Below are positions 1 to 5,923 of a DNA stretch of 5,923 bases, in pieces (the stretch's first letter is position 1; every line of letters starts with the position of its first letter). The stretch spans positions 1 to 5,923 of the forward strand of contig QMTJ01000075.1 in the NCBI GenBank assembly GCA_003651045.1. Reading direction: 5' to 3'. The translations under genes and the position numbers were made by a program. The notes beneath the pieces were generated by a model. That model was not told where the DNA came from and did no database searches. It saw nothing but the letters and a program-made list of their open reading frames with translations. This DNA comes from Thermoplasmata archaeon. Lineage in GTDB: Archaea > Thermoplasmatota > E2 > DHVEG-1.

Positions 1-180
1 TATCACAACATTTTTAGTAGAAGGTTTCTCAAAACTGTAGCTAAAACTTAATGCTTTTTCTATACTATCTTTTTCAGGGTTTCCTACCATTTTATCAGCA
101 GATTTCCCAACAGATAAAACTGTTGCAGATGCTGCTAACAAAAATACTACTACTAACATACTTATTATTTTTGTTTTCAT
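1..180 (-). CDS. N-terminal part of a secreted protein, possibly a C25-type peptidase pro-region (partial)
   Basis: The first 60 codons of a minus-strand gene that runs off the left edge. The start ATG at 180-178 is supported by a perfect GGAGGTGA ribosome-binding site 11 nt upstream. Residues 1-23 form a typical signal peptide: a basic start (MKTK), a hydrophobic core (IISMLVVVFLLAASATVLSV), then a polar stretch from about residue 25. The product is therefore exported. The mature start ends in ALSFSYSFEKPSTKNVVI. This resembles the opening beta-strands of the pro-region of archaeal and bacterial gingipain-like (C25) peptidases, where an F.FS.P....V.I pattern leads into a conserved Gly-Glu-Pro segment that would lie outside the window. 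That family call is an inference from a short stretch. Export is well supported, the peptidase identity only weakly. The leader carries two inverted repeats and its own candidate promoter, so the gene may be controlled separately from its upstream neighbour. Confidence 0.75.
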   Translation of the reverse strand, partial: MKTKIISMLVVVFLLAASATVLSVGKSADKMVGNPEKDSIEKALSFSYSFEKPSTKNVVI

Positions 181-190
181 AAATTCTTTT

Positions 191-202
191 TTCACCTCCA
201 CC
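191..202 (-). promoter_or_regulatory. Strong Shine-Dalgarno site of the leftmost gene
   Basis: On the minus strand this reads GGTGGAGGTGAA. The core GGAGGTGA (plus positions 192-199) is fully complementary to the usual archaeal 16S 3' end (TCACCTCC) and lies 11 nt before the ATG at 180. The same 12 nt recur in front of the 1248-residue gene. Confidence 0.8.
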
Positions 203-208
203 ACAAAC

Positions 209-232
209 AATAGTTAACATTTGTTAACTATT
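209..232. repeat. Perfect 11-bp inverted repeat, operator-like, beside the ribosome-binding site
   Basis: The arms AATAGTTAACA (209-219) and TGTTAACTATT (222-232) are perfect reverse complements separated by TT. Each arm contains the palindrome GTTAAC (213-218 and 223-228), so two identical half-sites sit 10 bp apart, one helical turn. The element ends 6 bp upstream of the Shine-Dalgarno block of the leftmost gene. It could be a dimeric DNA-binding operator, or a hairpin in the mRNA leader affecting ribosome access. Which of the two cannot be told from sequence. Confidence 0.7.
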
Positions 233-243
233 AGAGTTTTTTT

Positions 244-280
244 GTATTGTATACCTGAAAAAAATTTCAGAATACAATAC
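244..280. repeat. Interrupted 15-bp inverted repeat in the leader of the leftmost gene
   Basis: The outer arms GTATTGTAT (244-252) and ATACAATAC (272-280) are perfect reverse complements. The inner arms CTGAAA (255-260) and TTTCAG (265-270) extend the stem across a small 2x1 internal loop, closing on an AAAA loop. On the minus strand it lies downstream of a TATA-like element at 307-314, so it would fall at the very start of the transcript or at the initiation site. It is followed on the minus strand by an A-run, not a T-run, so it does not look like a terminator of the upstream gene. Confidence 0.65.
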
Positions 281-306
281 TTATCTCTCTTTCTTTTACA
301 ATCTCC

Positions 307-314
307 ATATAAAA
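307..314 (-). promoter_or_regulatory. Candidate archaeal TATA box for the leftmost gene
   Basis: The minus strand reads TTTTATAT, close to the archaeal TATA consensus. Initiation about 25 nt downstream would fall near 285, giving a leader of roughly 105 nt that contains both inverted repeats and then the ribosome-binding site. The region is very AT-rich, so chance matches are likely. No convincing purine-rich BRE precedes it. Confidence 0.35.
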
Positions 315-358
315 CCTAAGATTTAAAGTTTTTTGCTTCAACTATTTATTACTATTAT

Positions 359-1564
359 TTACTCTTTTTTTAAACAAAAGTTTGTAAGAAAAAAAAGTTG
401 AAAAAAACACCATAAACGCGAATAGCTACTGCTTAATATTCTATTTTTATCACGTGGCATACTAACAGTAAGAGATGATGACCACTTGCTTTCATGACCT
501 TCCACGTCTTTAGCCTTCACACGCACCCGGTATGTATTTTTTTTACTCCATTTATGTGATGCTTTAACTGTTTCACCAGAATGATACGGCCCTATCCAGC
601 TACTATGTGTACCATCACCCCAGTCGAATAAATAGTAAATGTCATCTCCCTCGTTATCTGTAGTAGATGATGAATAAGTATATGTTTTCTTAGGTGTTCC
701 TCTTGTTGGACCTTGGGGTTTACTAGGCCTATTAGGAGCACCTGGTACTACTCCATATGTAGTTGATTCCATGGTTATATCAATAGATTTTTCTTCGTCA
801 CCATATGCTCTGATAACGTTACCGGCATCCTCCGCGTAGTACAATGTGGACACGTCACCATCTGAAAGTATTACAAATGCTTCATATGTACCTGCATCAA
901 TTGTAACTGTTTCAACACCTGTACATTCTGCAGTGTTTCCACCTATAAGGTCATCGATATAAATAGGGTTTTCTAGTAGTGAAACTTCAGCGGTTCCAGT
1001 AACATTACATGCTGGAGTAGTCCATTGTTTACCAGGTTTTAACGGGAAATCAATTGCATTAAAACTAGGTGTTATATCAACGTTTATATCCATTGTGAAA
1101 GGTTTTAAAGGTATACCTACTACTGCGATTTTTCCTTCTATATGTGCGTTTATGTTTTTAAAACCAATGTTTGACTTGTCAACTACTATTTCACCAGTGA
1201 TCGTGGTATCTTTGAGGGAACCCGATATTATTTGTATTTCAAAAATGTTTATTTCACCTGTTACTTCGCCATTAATGGTAACTATGTATGTTGATCCTTG
1301 ATCTGATTCAACAGTAAAAAGTAAATCTCTGAACCCCCAGTTAAACGCTAACGCGTCTCCTAGCTCCCCTTCGATTGTCATGTCATATGTCCAAGTGTCA
1401 CCTTCTTCCCACGTTGGTGTATCTGTTTCATAGCTGTTAGATTTATTTGTTTTTTGTAGAATTTTTTTGATATTGTAGTTGTTGTTTTGTTGTGCAGCTA
1501 TTGAAAAAGTTGGGGAGATTAGGAATCCACATATTATTAATATGAGGAATATTTTTTTATACAT
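359..1564 (-). CDS. Secreted protein with N-terminal beta-rich domain and C-terminal PKD-like domain
   Basis: This 401-residue protein opens with a signal peptide (basic MYKK, hydrophobic core to about residue 23, likely cleavage near SIAA). A short Asn/Lys linker follows. Residues 48-272 form a beta-rich domain opening with TPTWEEGDTWTYDM and ending with an AGTYEAFVI...LYYAEDAGNVIRAYG section. That ending recalls DUF3108/LolA-like lipid-binding folds, but only as an inference. Cys186 and Cys214 could form a disulfide. A proline-rich linker (about 276-288) leads to a PKD-like domain (about 290-370) with the hallmark DWGDGT at 314-319. The last 30 residues after SMPRDK turn into a Phe-rich segment (CFFQLFFLTNFCL) ending KKE, unlike the amphipathic tail of the paralogous domain at the right edge. 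The start codon has only a weak GGATGGT upstream. A TATA-like element nearby could give a near-leaderless transcript; co-transcription with the peptidase gene 115 nt upstream is also possible. Function unknown; extracellular surface or binding role inferred. Confidence 0.88.
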   Translation of the reverse strand: MYKKIFLILIICGFLISPTFSIAAQQNNNYNIKKILQKTNKSNSYETDTPTWEEGDTWTYDMTIEGELGDALAFNWGFRDLLFTVESDQGSTYIVTINGEVTGEINIFEIQIISGSLKDTTITGEIVVDKSNIGFKNINAHIEGKIAVVGIPLKPFTMDINVDITPSFNAIDFPLKPGKQWTTPACNVTGTAEVSLLENPIYIDDLIGGNTAECTGVETVTIDAGTYEAFVILSDGDVSTLYYAEDAGNVIRAYGDEEKSIDITMESTTYGVVPGAPNRPSKPQGPTRGTPKKTYTYSSSTTDNEGDDIYYLFDWGDGTHSSWIGPYHSGETVKASHKWSKKNTYRVRVKAKDVEGHESKWSSSLTVSMPRDKNRILSSSYSRLWCFFQLFFLTNFCLKKE

Positions 1565-1587
1565 ATATTTTTACCATCCTATCTATC

Positions 1588-1595
1588 TATAATAT
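1588..1595 (-). promoter_or_regulatory. Candidate TATA box for the 401-residue gene
   Basis: The minus strand reads ATATTATA, centred about 28 nt before the ATG at 1564. Initiation 25 nt downstream would fall near 1567, so the message would be nearly leaderless. That fits the poor Shine-Dalgarno match of this gene compared with its two neighbours. Chance occurrence is possible in such AT-rich DNA. Confidence 0.3.
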
Positions 1596-1625
1596 CTTGG
1601 TTTGGAGGAAACATGTTTTTGGTTT

Positions 1626-1669
1626 GAAAGAGATGAGAAGAGGAAAGAATATAGAAAGAGGGAAGGAGG
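1626..1669 (-). terminator. Pyrimidine-rich tract after the peptidase gene, candidate terminator
   Basis: On the coding (minus) strand 41 of 44 bases are C or T; the exceptions pair with the T residues at plus positions 1634, 1650 and 1652. It begins 10 nt after the stop codon of the 1248-residue gene. Archaeal termination typically uses T-rich stretches without a hairpin. This tract is mixed C/T with runs of only three Ts, so the call is tentative. Confidence 0.35.
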
Positions 1670-1679
1670 TTGTGTTTAT

Positions 1680-4600
1680 TTATGGGTTTACTGGTACAGG
1701 TTTTGTCCATTCTGGGCTGTAACAGATAAGTGTGGGGTCTCCGTAGATAACCTGGACATTAGTGACTTGCATTGATGAGGTACCGTAAAGGGCTTTGTTG
1801 TATTTCTCCGCGTCAACATTTTTTGCTGTGAAATCTCGTTGATGCAGCCATACGTATTTTGAGAAAGCTTGTCCAATTTTTAAACCGTTTATCATCATGT
1901 CTCCTATCCAGTTGTCATCAAGGAGATCTTCTTGTGGACATAAACCGGTTCCTGCGTTTCCATACCATAGTGCGCTACCATGTTCTAAGTATATTTCTGG
2001 TCCAAAGTGTTGTCCTGTTGTGCATGACATCCATAGTTCTATTTCACTATGTAGGTTTTCTAACTGTTGGTCAACCCATTTGAAATGTATGATATCATAT
2101 AGATTAGGTTCTTTTGCATTGTACCAAGTGAATCCTCCCCATCGTGGTGTTTTTGTTTGTTGGTCATCGTACATGTAACCTCGCCAGCCATCCCACCAGT
2201 TGAAATCATAGAGGTTTTCATGTCTTAATTCTGCTTCTGGGAATTCTTCTGCGACGTTACGGTATTGAGCGGATATACCTGACCCACCTGTTCCGTGTCC
2301 TGAGTAATAGTTTAGCGATACGCCCTTGTTCATCCTTTCCAGCCAGTTATCCCAGATCACGTGTCCTTCGTAGAATCTACCATGCGAGGAGAACGATTCT
2401 TTTACTTCTCTTGTCGAGTACACGCTATGTCTAGTACCATCATTGGTTGTCCATTGTGAGCCATCTGGGAAGTTCATAAGCTGTGATGTTGTTACATCAC
2501 GTCCTGGGTTCGCATAGATTATAGCTGGGTAGAGTATATCACGTGAGATAAGAGCTGCATCTAAACCTGGTGTTTCAAATGGAATTTGCCCTGCATAGGA
2601 TCCTAATCCTGACATAACGCGGCATATGGGGTGACGAATATCTGTATCCCTTGGTGCTACGAAAATATATACTTCTTGGCCACTTTCGTCTAATCCCTTG
2701 TTTTTTATCCAGTTGTATATTTCATCATGGATTCCTCCCCACCATCGGAGATGTTGATCTATTCCTAGAGGTGGTAGTATACCATTTAGTAGATCTCTAA
2801 TGATTTTCAGTAGATCAATGGGTTCACTCATTTTAGCTAGGTGACCTTGTGCTCTACATCCATGGTACCATCCACCAGCGTATTCTCGCCAAGCTGTAGC
2901 CTTATCAAGTAGGTTATACGCATCAGGTACTTCTCCAATGTTGAGCACGTTGCTACCATGGTATGCTGCTATTAAACCAGCTGGTGCAAAATATCCATCT
3001 TCTGTTCCAAAAGAGGTAATGGTTATAACATTATCAGATTGAACATCAGTTGTTTTTAAACCTCGGGTTTTTGATTTTGTAACCTCTATAAGTTTCTGCA
3101 TCGTGTTAATCTCTGTAACAGAGATAGATTTATCATCTAAAACAGCCTTGCTCACATGATTTAAGTTGACAAATAATACGTTTTTTACTCCAAGCTGTTT
3201 CAACGCGTTTTTCGTCTCTACTGGTACTGAGTCCTCTGTGACATATAGGAGGGGTACGTGCATCTGAGAAGCTAGTACTGCCCCATTAGCAGCGGATAAA
3301 CCCGCGTTTATTCTTTTATCACTATGTGTCCTACTTACTACTTTAATATGATATGGTATAGTATCACTGGTTTTTTCCTGACCATATGGATAGTGTGGTG
3401 TTACAATTACTGTCCATTTACCTTTCTGCGGATAGTTAATCTCCACCTTATGTTCTGTAGTATATGTAGGTTCCCATCTCCGCCAGTCTTCGAAACCATG
3501 ATGATGATCACCATTCCATTTATGAATAGGGTTAATAGGACCTCCATTCCAATGTGGCACTGATGGACGTCTCACACTACCTGTTGGATCCACGAGGAAT
3601 ACTTCAAGATAACTAGGTGTATCTGTAGTTACTTTGACTTCTATACTAGTATCTACATTAGTCACAGGTATTTTATATCTATCACATGAGTATCTGGTTA
3701 TTTCAAAAGTACTGAAACCTGATTCACCATCAATAAACGGCCAGTATAAACCTGGAATTGCGATTGGGAAGTAAATATTTGTGTTGTCACCTGGTCCATC
3801 ATATGGGTGTGGCCAGTCTTCAGCAGTTCCTAACTCGTAACGAGTAGTTATAACTCCTACCTCTGGACAATCTGACCCATGTGCGTAAACAGTCATAGCA
3901 CCCCATTCTTTACTAATCCACATCTGGATTGCCTGGTATCCTCCAAATTCTTGGAATCTACTATCACCAGGTGTAGCTGTGGTTTTCTTTGTTTTCACTT
4001 TCAATGTTGCATCTTTATCTATTATTGTACCGAGTTCATCACTGTAACTGCTTCCATCAACTGCAAGGACTGCTGTATCAGAACGTGTCCATTTCGTAGT
4101 TCCAATATCTGCTGCTGCTTTTATTGGTTTTTCATCTACTCTGTACACAACTGGTGTCATATGGTAGCCACCTAGATATGTATTCCAATCGTCTAAGAGA
4201 TACTGTGTTGTGTCATCAGCGGTTCCAAACCAATGTGTAGGAGTACTATCACCTGTATAGACAACCGGGGACACATACTGTTTACCATTTTCTTTATACA
4301 CTGCAGCTGGAACCGCTGCCAGAAACGCATATTCATCATCGTTACTATCTGGGTCATTAGTAACTGTAAAAGTCTGAGCAACAGGTATAATCTCCGGTTG
4401 TGGAATCGGACTAGGTGGACTCTCTGCTGCACCACCAACAGTGAGTTCTAACTCATAGGCTCCTGAACCATAGAGGAAATAATCATCAGGCCATTTACTT
4501 GTATCCCAACCTGGAAACATATCAATTTTGATCTTCCAAGTACCAGAGGCATCAGCAGGGTATTCAAGAGTATCTTTACCATAATACATAGAATAGTAAA

Positions 4601-5426
4601 CCATTTCTCCAGAGGGGTTGTAAAGATGTATATCAAAATCTCCTTCTCGTTTCTCCACTGGCTCTACTGTTACAAAAATACCTTGACCAGAGTTCACATT
4701 AAAACTATACCAGTCCTCCCAGTCATTTGAATCTAGATACCCACTATATGAGCCTGGTGTTATTGGTGTAGCAGAACCCATTGTGTCACCAGCGTCACCA
4801 CTGGTTCCTGCATCGTTTTGCCCATTTAGAGTTACACTAATTGTATAGTCAGCAGCACCAGCGCTAGGGTTAGCACAGATGTGAACAAAATAAGTACCTG
4901 TTTCATCAGCAGTGTAGCTTTGACCAACAGGGTTACCAGAAGTATCAGCTATCTCAATTTCATAGTTTTCACTACTAGTAATACTTGCCTGGATAGTTTG
5001 TCCTTCGCACACAGTAAACTTGAACCAGTCTTCATCATCTCCACTATGTGGATCCAAGCTACCAGTTCGTCCTCTCCCAGGCACAGTTTGATCAATTGGT
5101 TCACCAACATATAACGGGAGTGCTGTCTGTATTTTACTACGGGAATCTGTATTATACCCCATGTCATTCTGATCACCTGCTAACGTAGTTTCTTCTTCAG
5201 GTACATAATATGTATCCAGCCAACGTGGTGTGTTTACATCAGTGGAACTATAATCCGGTGCATTATTTTCATCATTGTCTTTTAAGTGTTTATTAATAAC
5301 TTGGTTTAAAATATTGGTTTTAGTATTTTTTATATAGAAACCACTGCTCATAGGTATAGCAAATACACTTGTTAAAAATAGTAACACTATAACAGCAGCG
5401 CCTATTCTATTTTTTACTTTATACAT
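1680..5426 (-). CDS. Large secreted C25-like (clan CD) cysteine peptidase with tandem PPC domains
   Basis: This 1248-residue exported protein has a signal peptide at 1-29 (basic MYKVKNR, core AAVIVLLFLTSVFAIP) and a polar pro-like stretch to about 105. Two PPC-type beta-sandwiches follow, about 109-200 (DDEDWFKFTV) and 211-333 (WEDWYSFNV, GTWKIKI), then a Pro-rich linker (334-349). Residues 350-580 are unrecognised. Residues 585-700 look like another beta-sandwich (LEVFLVDPTGS, GKWTVIV). Residues 706-770 resemble a CWB2 cell-wall-binding repeat (VLASQMHVPLLYVTEDSVP, LGVKNVLFV). The C-terminal part (about 795-1240) looks catalytic: LNYYSGHG with His1044, and IELWMSC with Cys1135. Both fit the clan CD rule of hydrophobic strand then HG or (A/S)C, and the closing YGDPTL is typical of gingipain-like enzymes. 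Residues 943-965 (SYAGQIPF...) match the family's Gly-x-Ile/Leu-Pro strand. There is no C-terminal membrane segment, so the protein is probably released or held by its own domains. A perfect ribosome-binding site 10 nt upstream supports the start. Substrate specificity is unknown. Confidence 0.88.
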   Translation of the reverse strand: MYKVKNRIGAAVIVLLFLTSVFAIPMSSGFYIKNTKTNILNQVINKHLKDNDENNAPDYSSTDVNTPRWLDTYYVPEEETTLAGDQNDMGYNTDSRSKIQTALPLYVGEPIDQTVPGRGRTGSLDPHSGDDEDWFKFTVCEGQTIQASITSSENYEIEIADTSGNPVGQSYTADETGTYFVHICANPSAGAADYTISVTLNGQNDAGTSGDAGDTMGSATPITPGSYSGYLDSNDWEDWYSFNVNSGQGIFVTVEPVEKREGDFDIHLYNPSGEMVYYSMYYGKDTLEYPADASGTWKIKIDMFPGWDTSKWPDDYFLYGSGAYELELTVGGAAESPPSPIPQPEIIPVAQTFTVTNDPDSNDDEYAFLAAVPAAVYKENGKQYVSPVVYTGDSTPTHWFGTADDTTQYLLDDWNTYLGGYHMTPVVYRVDEKPIKAAADIGTTKWTRSDTAVLAVDGSSYSDELGTIIDKDATLKVKTKKTTATPGDSRFQEFGGYQAIQMWISKEWGAMTVYAHGSDCPEVGVITTRYELGTAEDWPHPYDGPGDNTNIYFPIAIPGLYWPFIDGESGFSTFEITRYSCDRYKIPVTNVDTSIEVKVTTDTPSYLEVFLVDPTGSVRRPSVPHWNGGPINPIHKWNGDHHHGFEDWRRWEPTYTTEHKVEINYPQKGKWTVIVTPHYPYGQEKTSDTIPYHIKVVSRTHSDKRINAGLSAANGAVLASQMHVPLLYVTEDSVPVETKNALKQLGVKNVLFVNLNHVSKAVLDDKSISVTEINTMQKLIEVTKSKTRGLKTTDVQSDNVITITSFGTEDGYFAPAGLIAAYHGSNVLNIGEVPDAYNLLDKATAWREYAGGWYHGCRAQGHLAKMSEPIDLLKIIRDLLNGILPPLGIDQHLRWWGGIHDEIYNWIKNKGLDESGQEVYIFVAPRDTDIRHPICRVMSGLGSYAGQIPFETPGLDAALISRDILYPAIIYANPGRDVTTSQLMNFPDGSQWTTNDGTRHSVYSTREVKESFSSHGRFYEGHVIWDNWLERMNKGVSLNYYSGHGTGGSGISAQYRNVAEEFPEAELRHENLYDFNWWDGWRGYMYDDQQTKTPRWGGFTWYNAKEPNLYDIIHFKWVDQQLENLHSEIELWMSCTTGQHFGPEIYLEHGSALWYGNAGTGLCPQEDLLDDNWIGDMMINGLKIGQAFSKYVWLHQRDFTAKNVDAEKYNKALYGTSSMQVTNVQVIYGDPTLICYSPEWTKPVPVNP

Positions 5427-5435
5427 AACCTCTTA

Positions 5436-5447
5436 TTCACCTCCACC
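5436..5447 (-). promoter_or_regulatory. Strong Shine-Dalgarno site of the peptidase gene
   Basis: The minus strand reads GGTGGAGGTGAA. The core GGAGGTGA (plus 5437-5444) lies 10 nt before the ATG at 5426 and is fully complementary to the archaeal anti-Shine-Dalgarno sequence. It fixes this start codon and is identical over 12 nt to the site in front of the leftmost gene. Confidence 0.8.
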
Positions 5448-5492
5448 CAATTTTTCATAGTTTTTTTACAGCAATATTGAAAAGTTGCAAGT

Positions 5493-5500
5493 GTTAAATA
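5493..5500 (-). promoter_or_regulatory. Candidate promoter (TATA/BRE-like) of the peptidase gene
   Basis: The minus strand reads AAAAAAG then TATTTAAC: a purine-rich BRE-like stretch followed by a TATA-like octamer. Initiation about 25 nt downstream, near 5471, would leave a leader of about 45 nt containing the ribosome-binding site. A second AT-rich candidate (AGTTAAATATTC, around 5547-5557) lies closer to the upstream gene, so the assignment is uncertain. Confidence 0.35.
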
Positions 5501-5558
5501 CTTTTTTAGTTTAAAATTGTTTCTTCCATATTATTTTTAAAAGAAGAATATTTAACTC

Positions 5559-5581
5559 GAAAGAAAAAAGAGAGAATGAGG
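5559..5581 (-). terminator. Pyrimidine-rich tract after the right-edge gene, candidate terminator
   Basis: The coding strand is C/T at 22 of 23 positions, including a run of six Ts, and starts 12 nt after the stop codon at 5594-5596. This suits an archaeal T-rich terminator and, with the promoter candidates further downstream, suggests that the peptidase gene starts its own transcript. Confidence 0.45.
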
Positions 5582-5593
5582 TACAGATCTCTT

Positions 5594-5923
5594 TTAGTGA
5601 AACAAGATCTGTAACAGGTTCTGTATCCTTGGATGGTTCTCTAGAATATTCCAGATTATCATTGTTCTACTACGTGGTGTACTGAATGAATGCATTGACC
5701 ATAGACTTTCAATCCCTGCAGTGTTTTTCGCTTTTGCTTTGATAGTGAAACCTTCTTTTGTACTCCAAGTATGAGATAGTGTTACTTCTTCACCACTCGC
5801 ATGTGGTCCATCCCAGTCTGTATAGGTTCCGTCACCCCAGTCGACATAGTAGTAAATATTTGAACCTTCTGGATCTGTGGATTTAAACGTGAAACTATAC
5901 TCTTTGTTAGGTTTACCTTTTGA
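5594..5923 (-). CDS. C-terminal end of a PKD-domain secreted protein (partial)
   Basis: An open minus-strand frame enters from the right edge and ends with TAA at 5596-5594, giving 109 residues with no start inside the window. Residues 1-81 form one PKD-like domain: SKGKPNKEYSF at the start, YYYVDWGDGTYTDWDGPHASGE with the DWGDGT hallmark, SHTWSTKEGFTIKAKAKN, then an ESLW strand. It is clearly paralogous to the C-terminal domain of the 401-residue protein. The final 28 residues (from TPRSR, then MIIWNILENHPRIQNLLQIL, FH) form an amphipathic, Leu/Ile-rich tail with a central ENHPRIQ. I recall similar tails ending many PKD proteins of uncultured Thermoplasmatota, but their role is not known to me. 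The missing upstream part probably carries a signal peptide and a main functional domain; nothing here shows what that is. Confidence 0.85.
   Translation of the reverse strand, partial: SKGKPNKEYSFTFKSTDPEGSNIYYYVDWGDGTYTDWDGPHASGEEVTLSHTWSTKEGFTIKAKAKNTAGIESLWSMHSFSTPRSRTMIIWNILENHPRIQNLLQILFH

Noticed and set aside
209..280. Inverted repeats as ends of a small mobile element
   Set aside because: The repeats are two separate self-contained dyads with short loops, without flanking target duplications or an internal cargo region.
244..300. Hairpin followed by a T/C-rich stretch, looking like an intrinsic terminator on the plus strand
   Set aside because: No plus-strand gene precedes it, and on the transcribed minus strand the hairpin is followed by an A-run, so a terminator role is unlikely.
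1095..1301. Plus-strand open frame of 68 codons (and others at 1859-2083, 1897-2178, 3324-3563, 3879-4175, 4233-4451, 4881-5114)
   Set aside because: All lie antisense within long, well-supported minus-strand genes, have low-complexity Cys/Ser/Phe-rich translations with no domain, and lack convincing ribosome-binding sites.
1565..1600. ATCTATCTAT short tandem repeat upstream of the 401-residue gene
   Set aside because: About two and a half copies of a 4-mer in AT-rich DNA is expected by chance, and it lies outside the coding region.
4332..4355. Asp/Asn-rich DPDSNDDE (residues 358-365 of the peptidase) as a calcium-binding loop
   Set aside because: It has alternating acidic residues but no recognisable dockerin, thrombospondin or EF-hand spacing beyond the first positions, so it is too short to call.
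4193..4438. Minus-strand overlapping open frames (also 1688-1876, 4448-4636, 4949-5176)
   Set aside because: They are shifted-frame readings inside the peptidase gene, whose own frame is intact and carries recognisable domains here, so they are neither genes nor signs of a frameshift.

Overview
The window looks like a piece of an uncultured, AT-rich archaeal genome, most likely a Thermoplasmatota lineage related to the sediment groups (Marine Benthic Group D and relatives). The main clue is the PKD-like domain ending two of the proteins (YYLFDWGDGT and YYYVDWGDGT, then W.GP..SGE.V..SH.WS and a K.K....G.ES.W strand), which I recall as abundant in secreted proteins of those genomes. Perfect GGAGGTGA ribosome-binding sites, archaeal-style TATA-like elements and pyrimidine-rich gene ends agree with this. 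The assignment rests on memory of the families, not on a search.

All four genes lie on the minus strand and read right to left. In transcription order they are: (1) the 3' end of a PKD-domain protein with an amphipathic C-terminal tail (5594-5923, cut by the window edge); (2) a 1248-residue secreted cysteine-peptidase-like protein of the caspase/gingipain fold (1680-5426), with a signal peptide, two PPC-type beta-sandwich domains, a largely unrecognised middle, a CWB2-like segment and a C-terminal catalytic domain with a visible His/Cys pair; (3) a 401-residue secreted protein with a beta-rich N-terminal domain and one C-terminal PKD-like domain (359-1564); (4) the first 60 codons of another exported protein (1-180), whose start resembles the pro-region of C25-type peptidases.

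The gaps are 178, 115 and 167 bases, so no gene-free stretch exceeds 300 bases. Each gap holds candidate control signals: pyrimidine-rich tracts after genes 1 and 2, TATA-like elements before genes 2, 3 and 4, and an identical 12-nt Shine-Dalgarno block before genes 2 and 4. The 181-358 gap also carries two stacked inverted repeats just ahead of gene 4.

Together the genes look like part of a secretome cluster: a large extracellular protease, possibly with envelope-binding modules, alongside PKD-domain surface proteins, plausibly for degrading extracellular protein. The substrates and any physical partnership between these proteins are unknown. No RNA genes, CRISPR arrays or mobile elements were seen.
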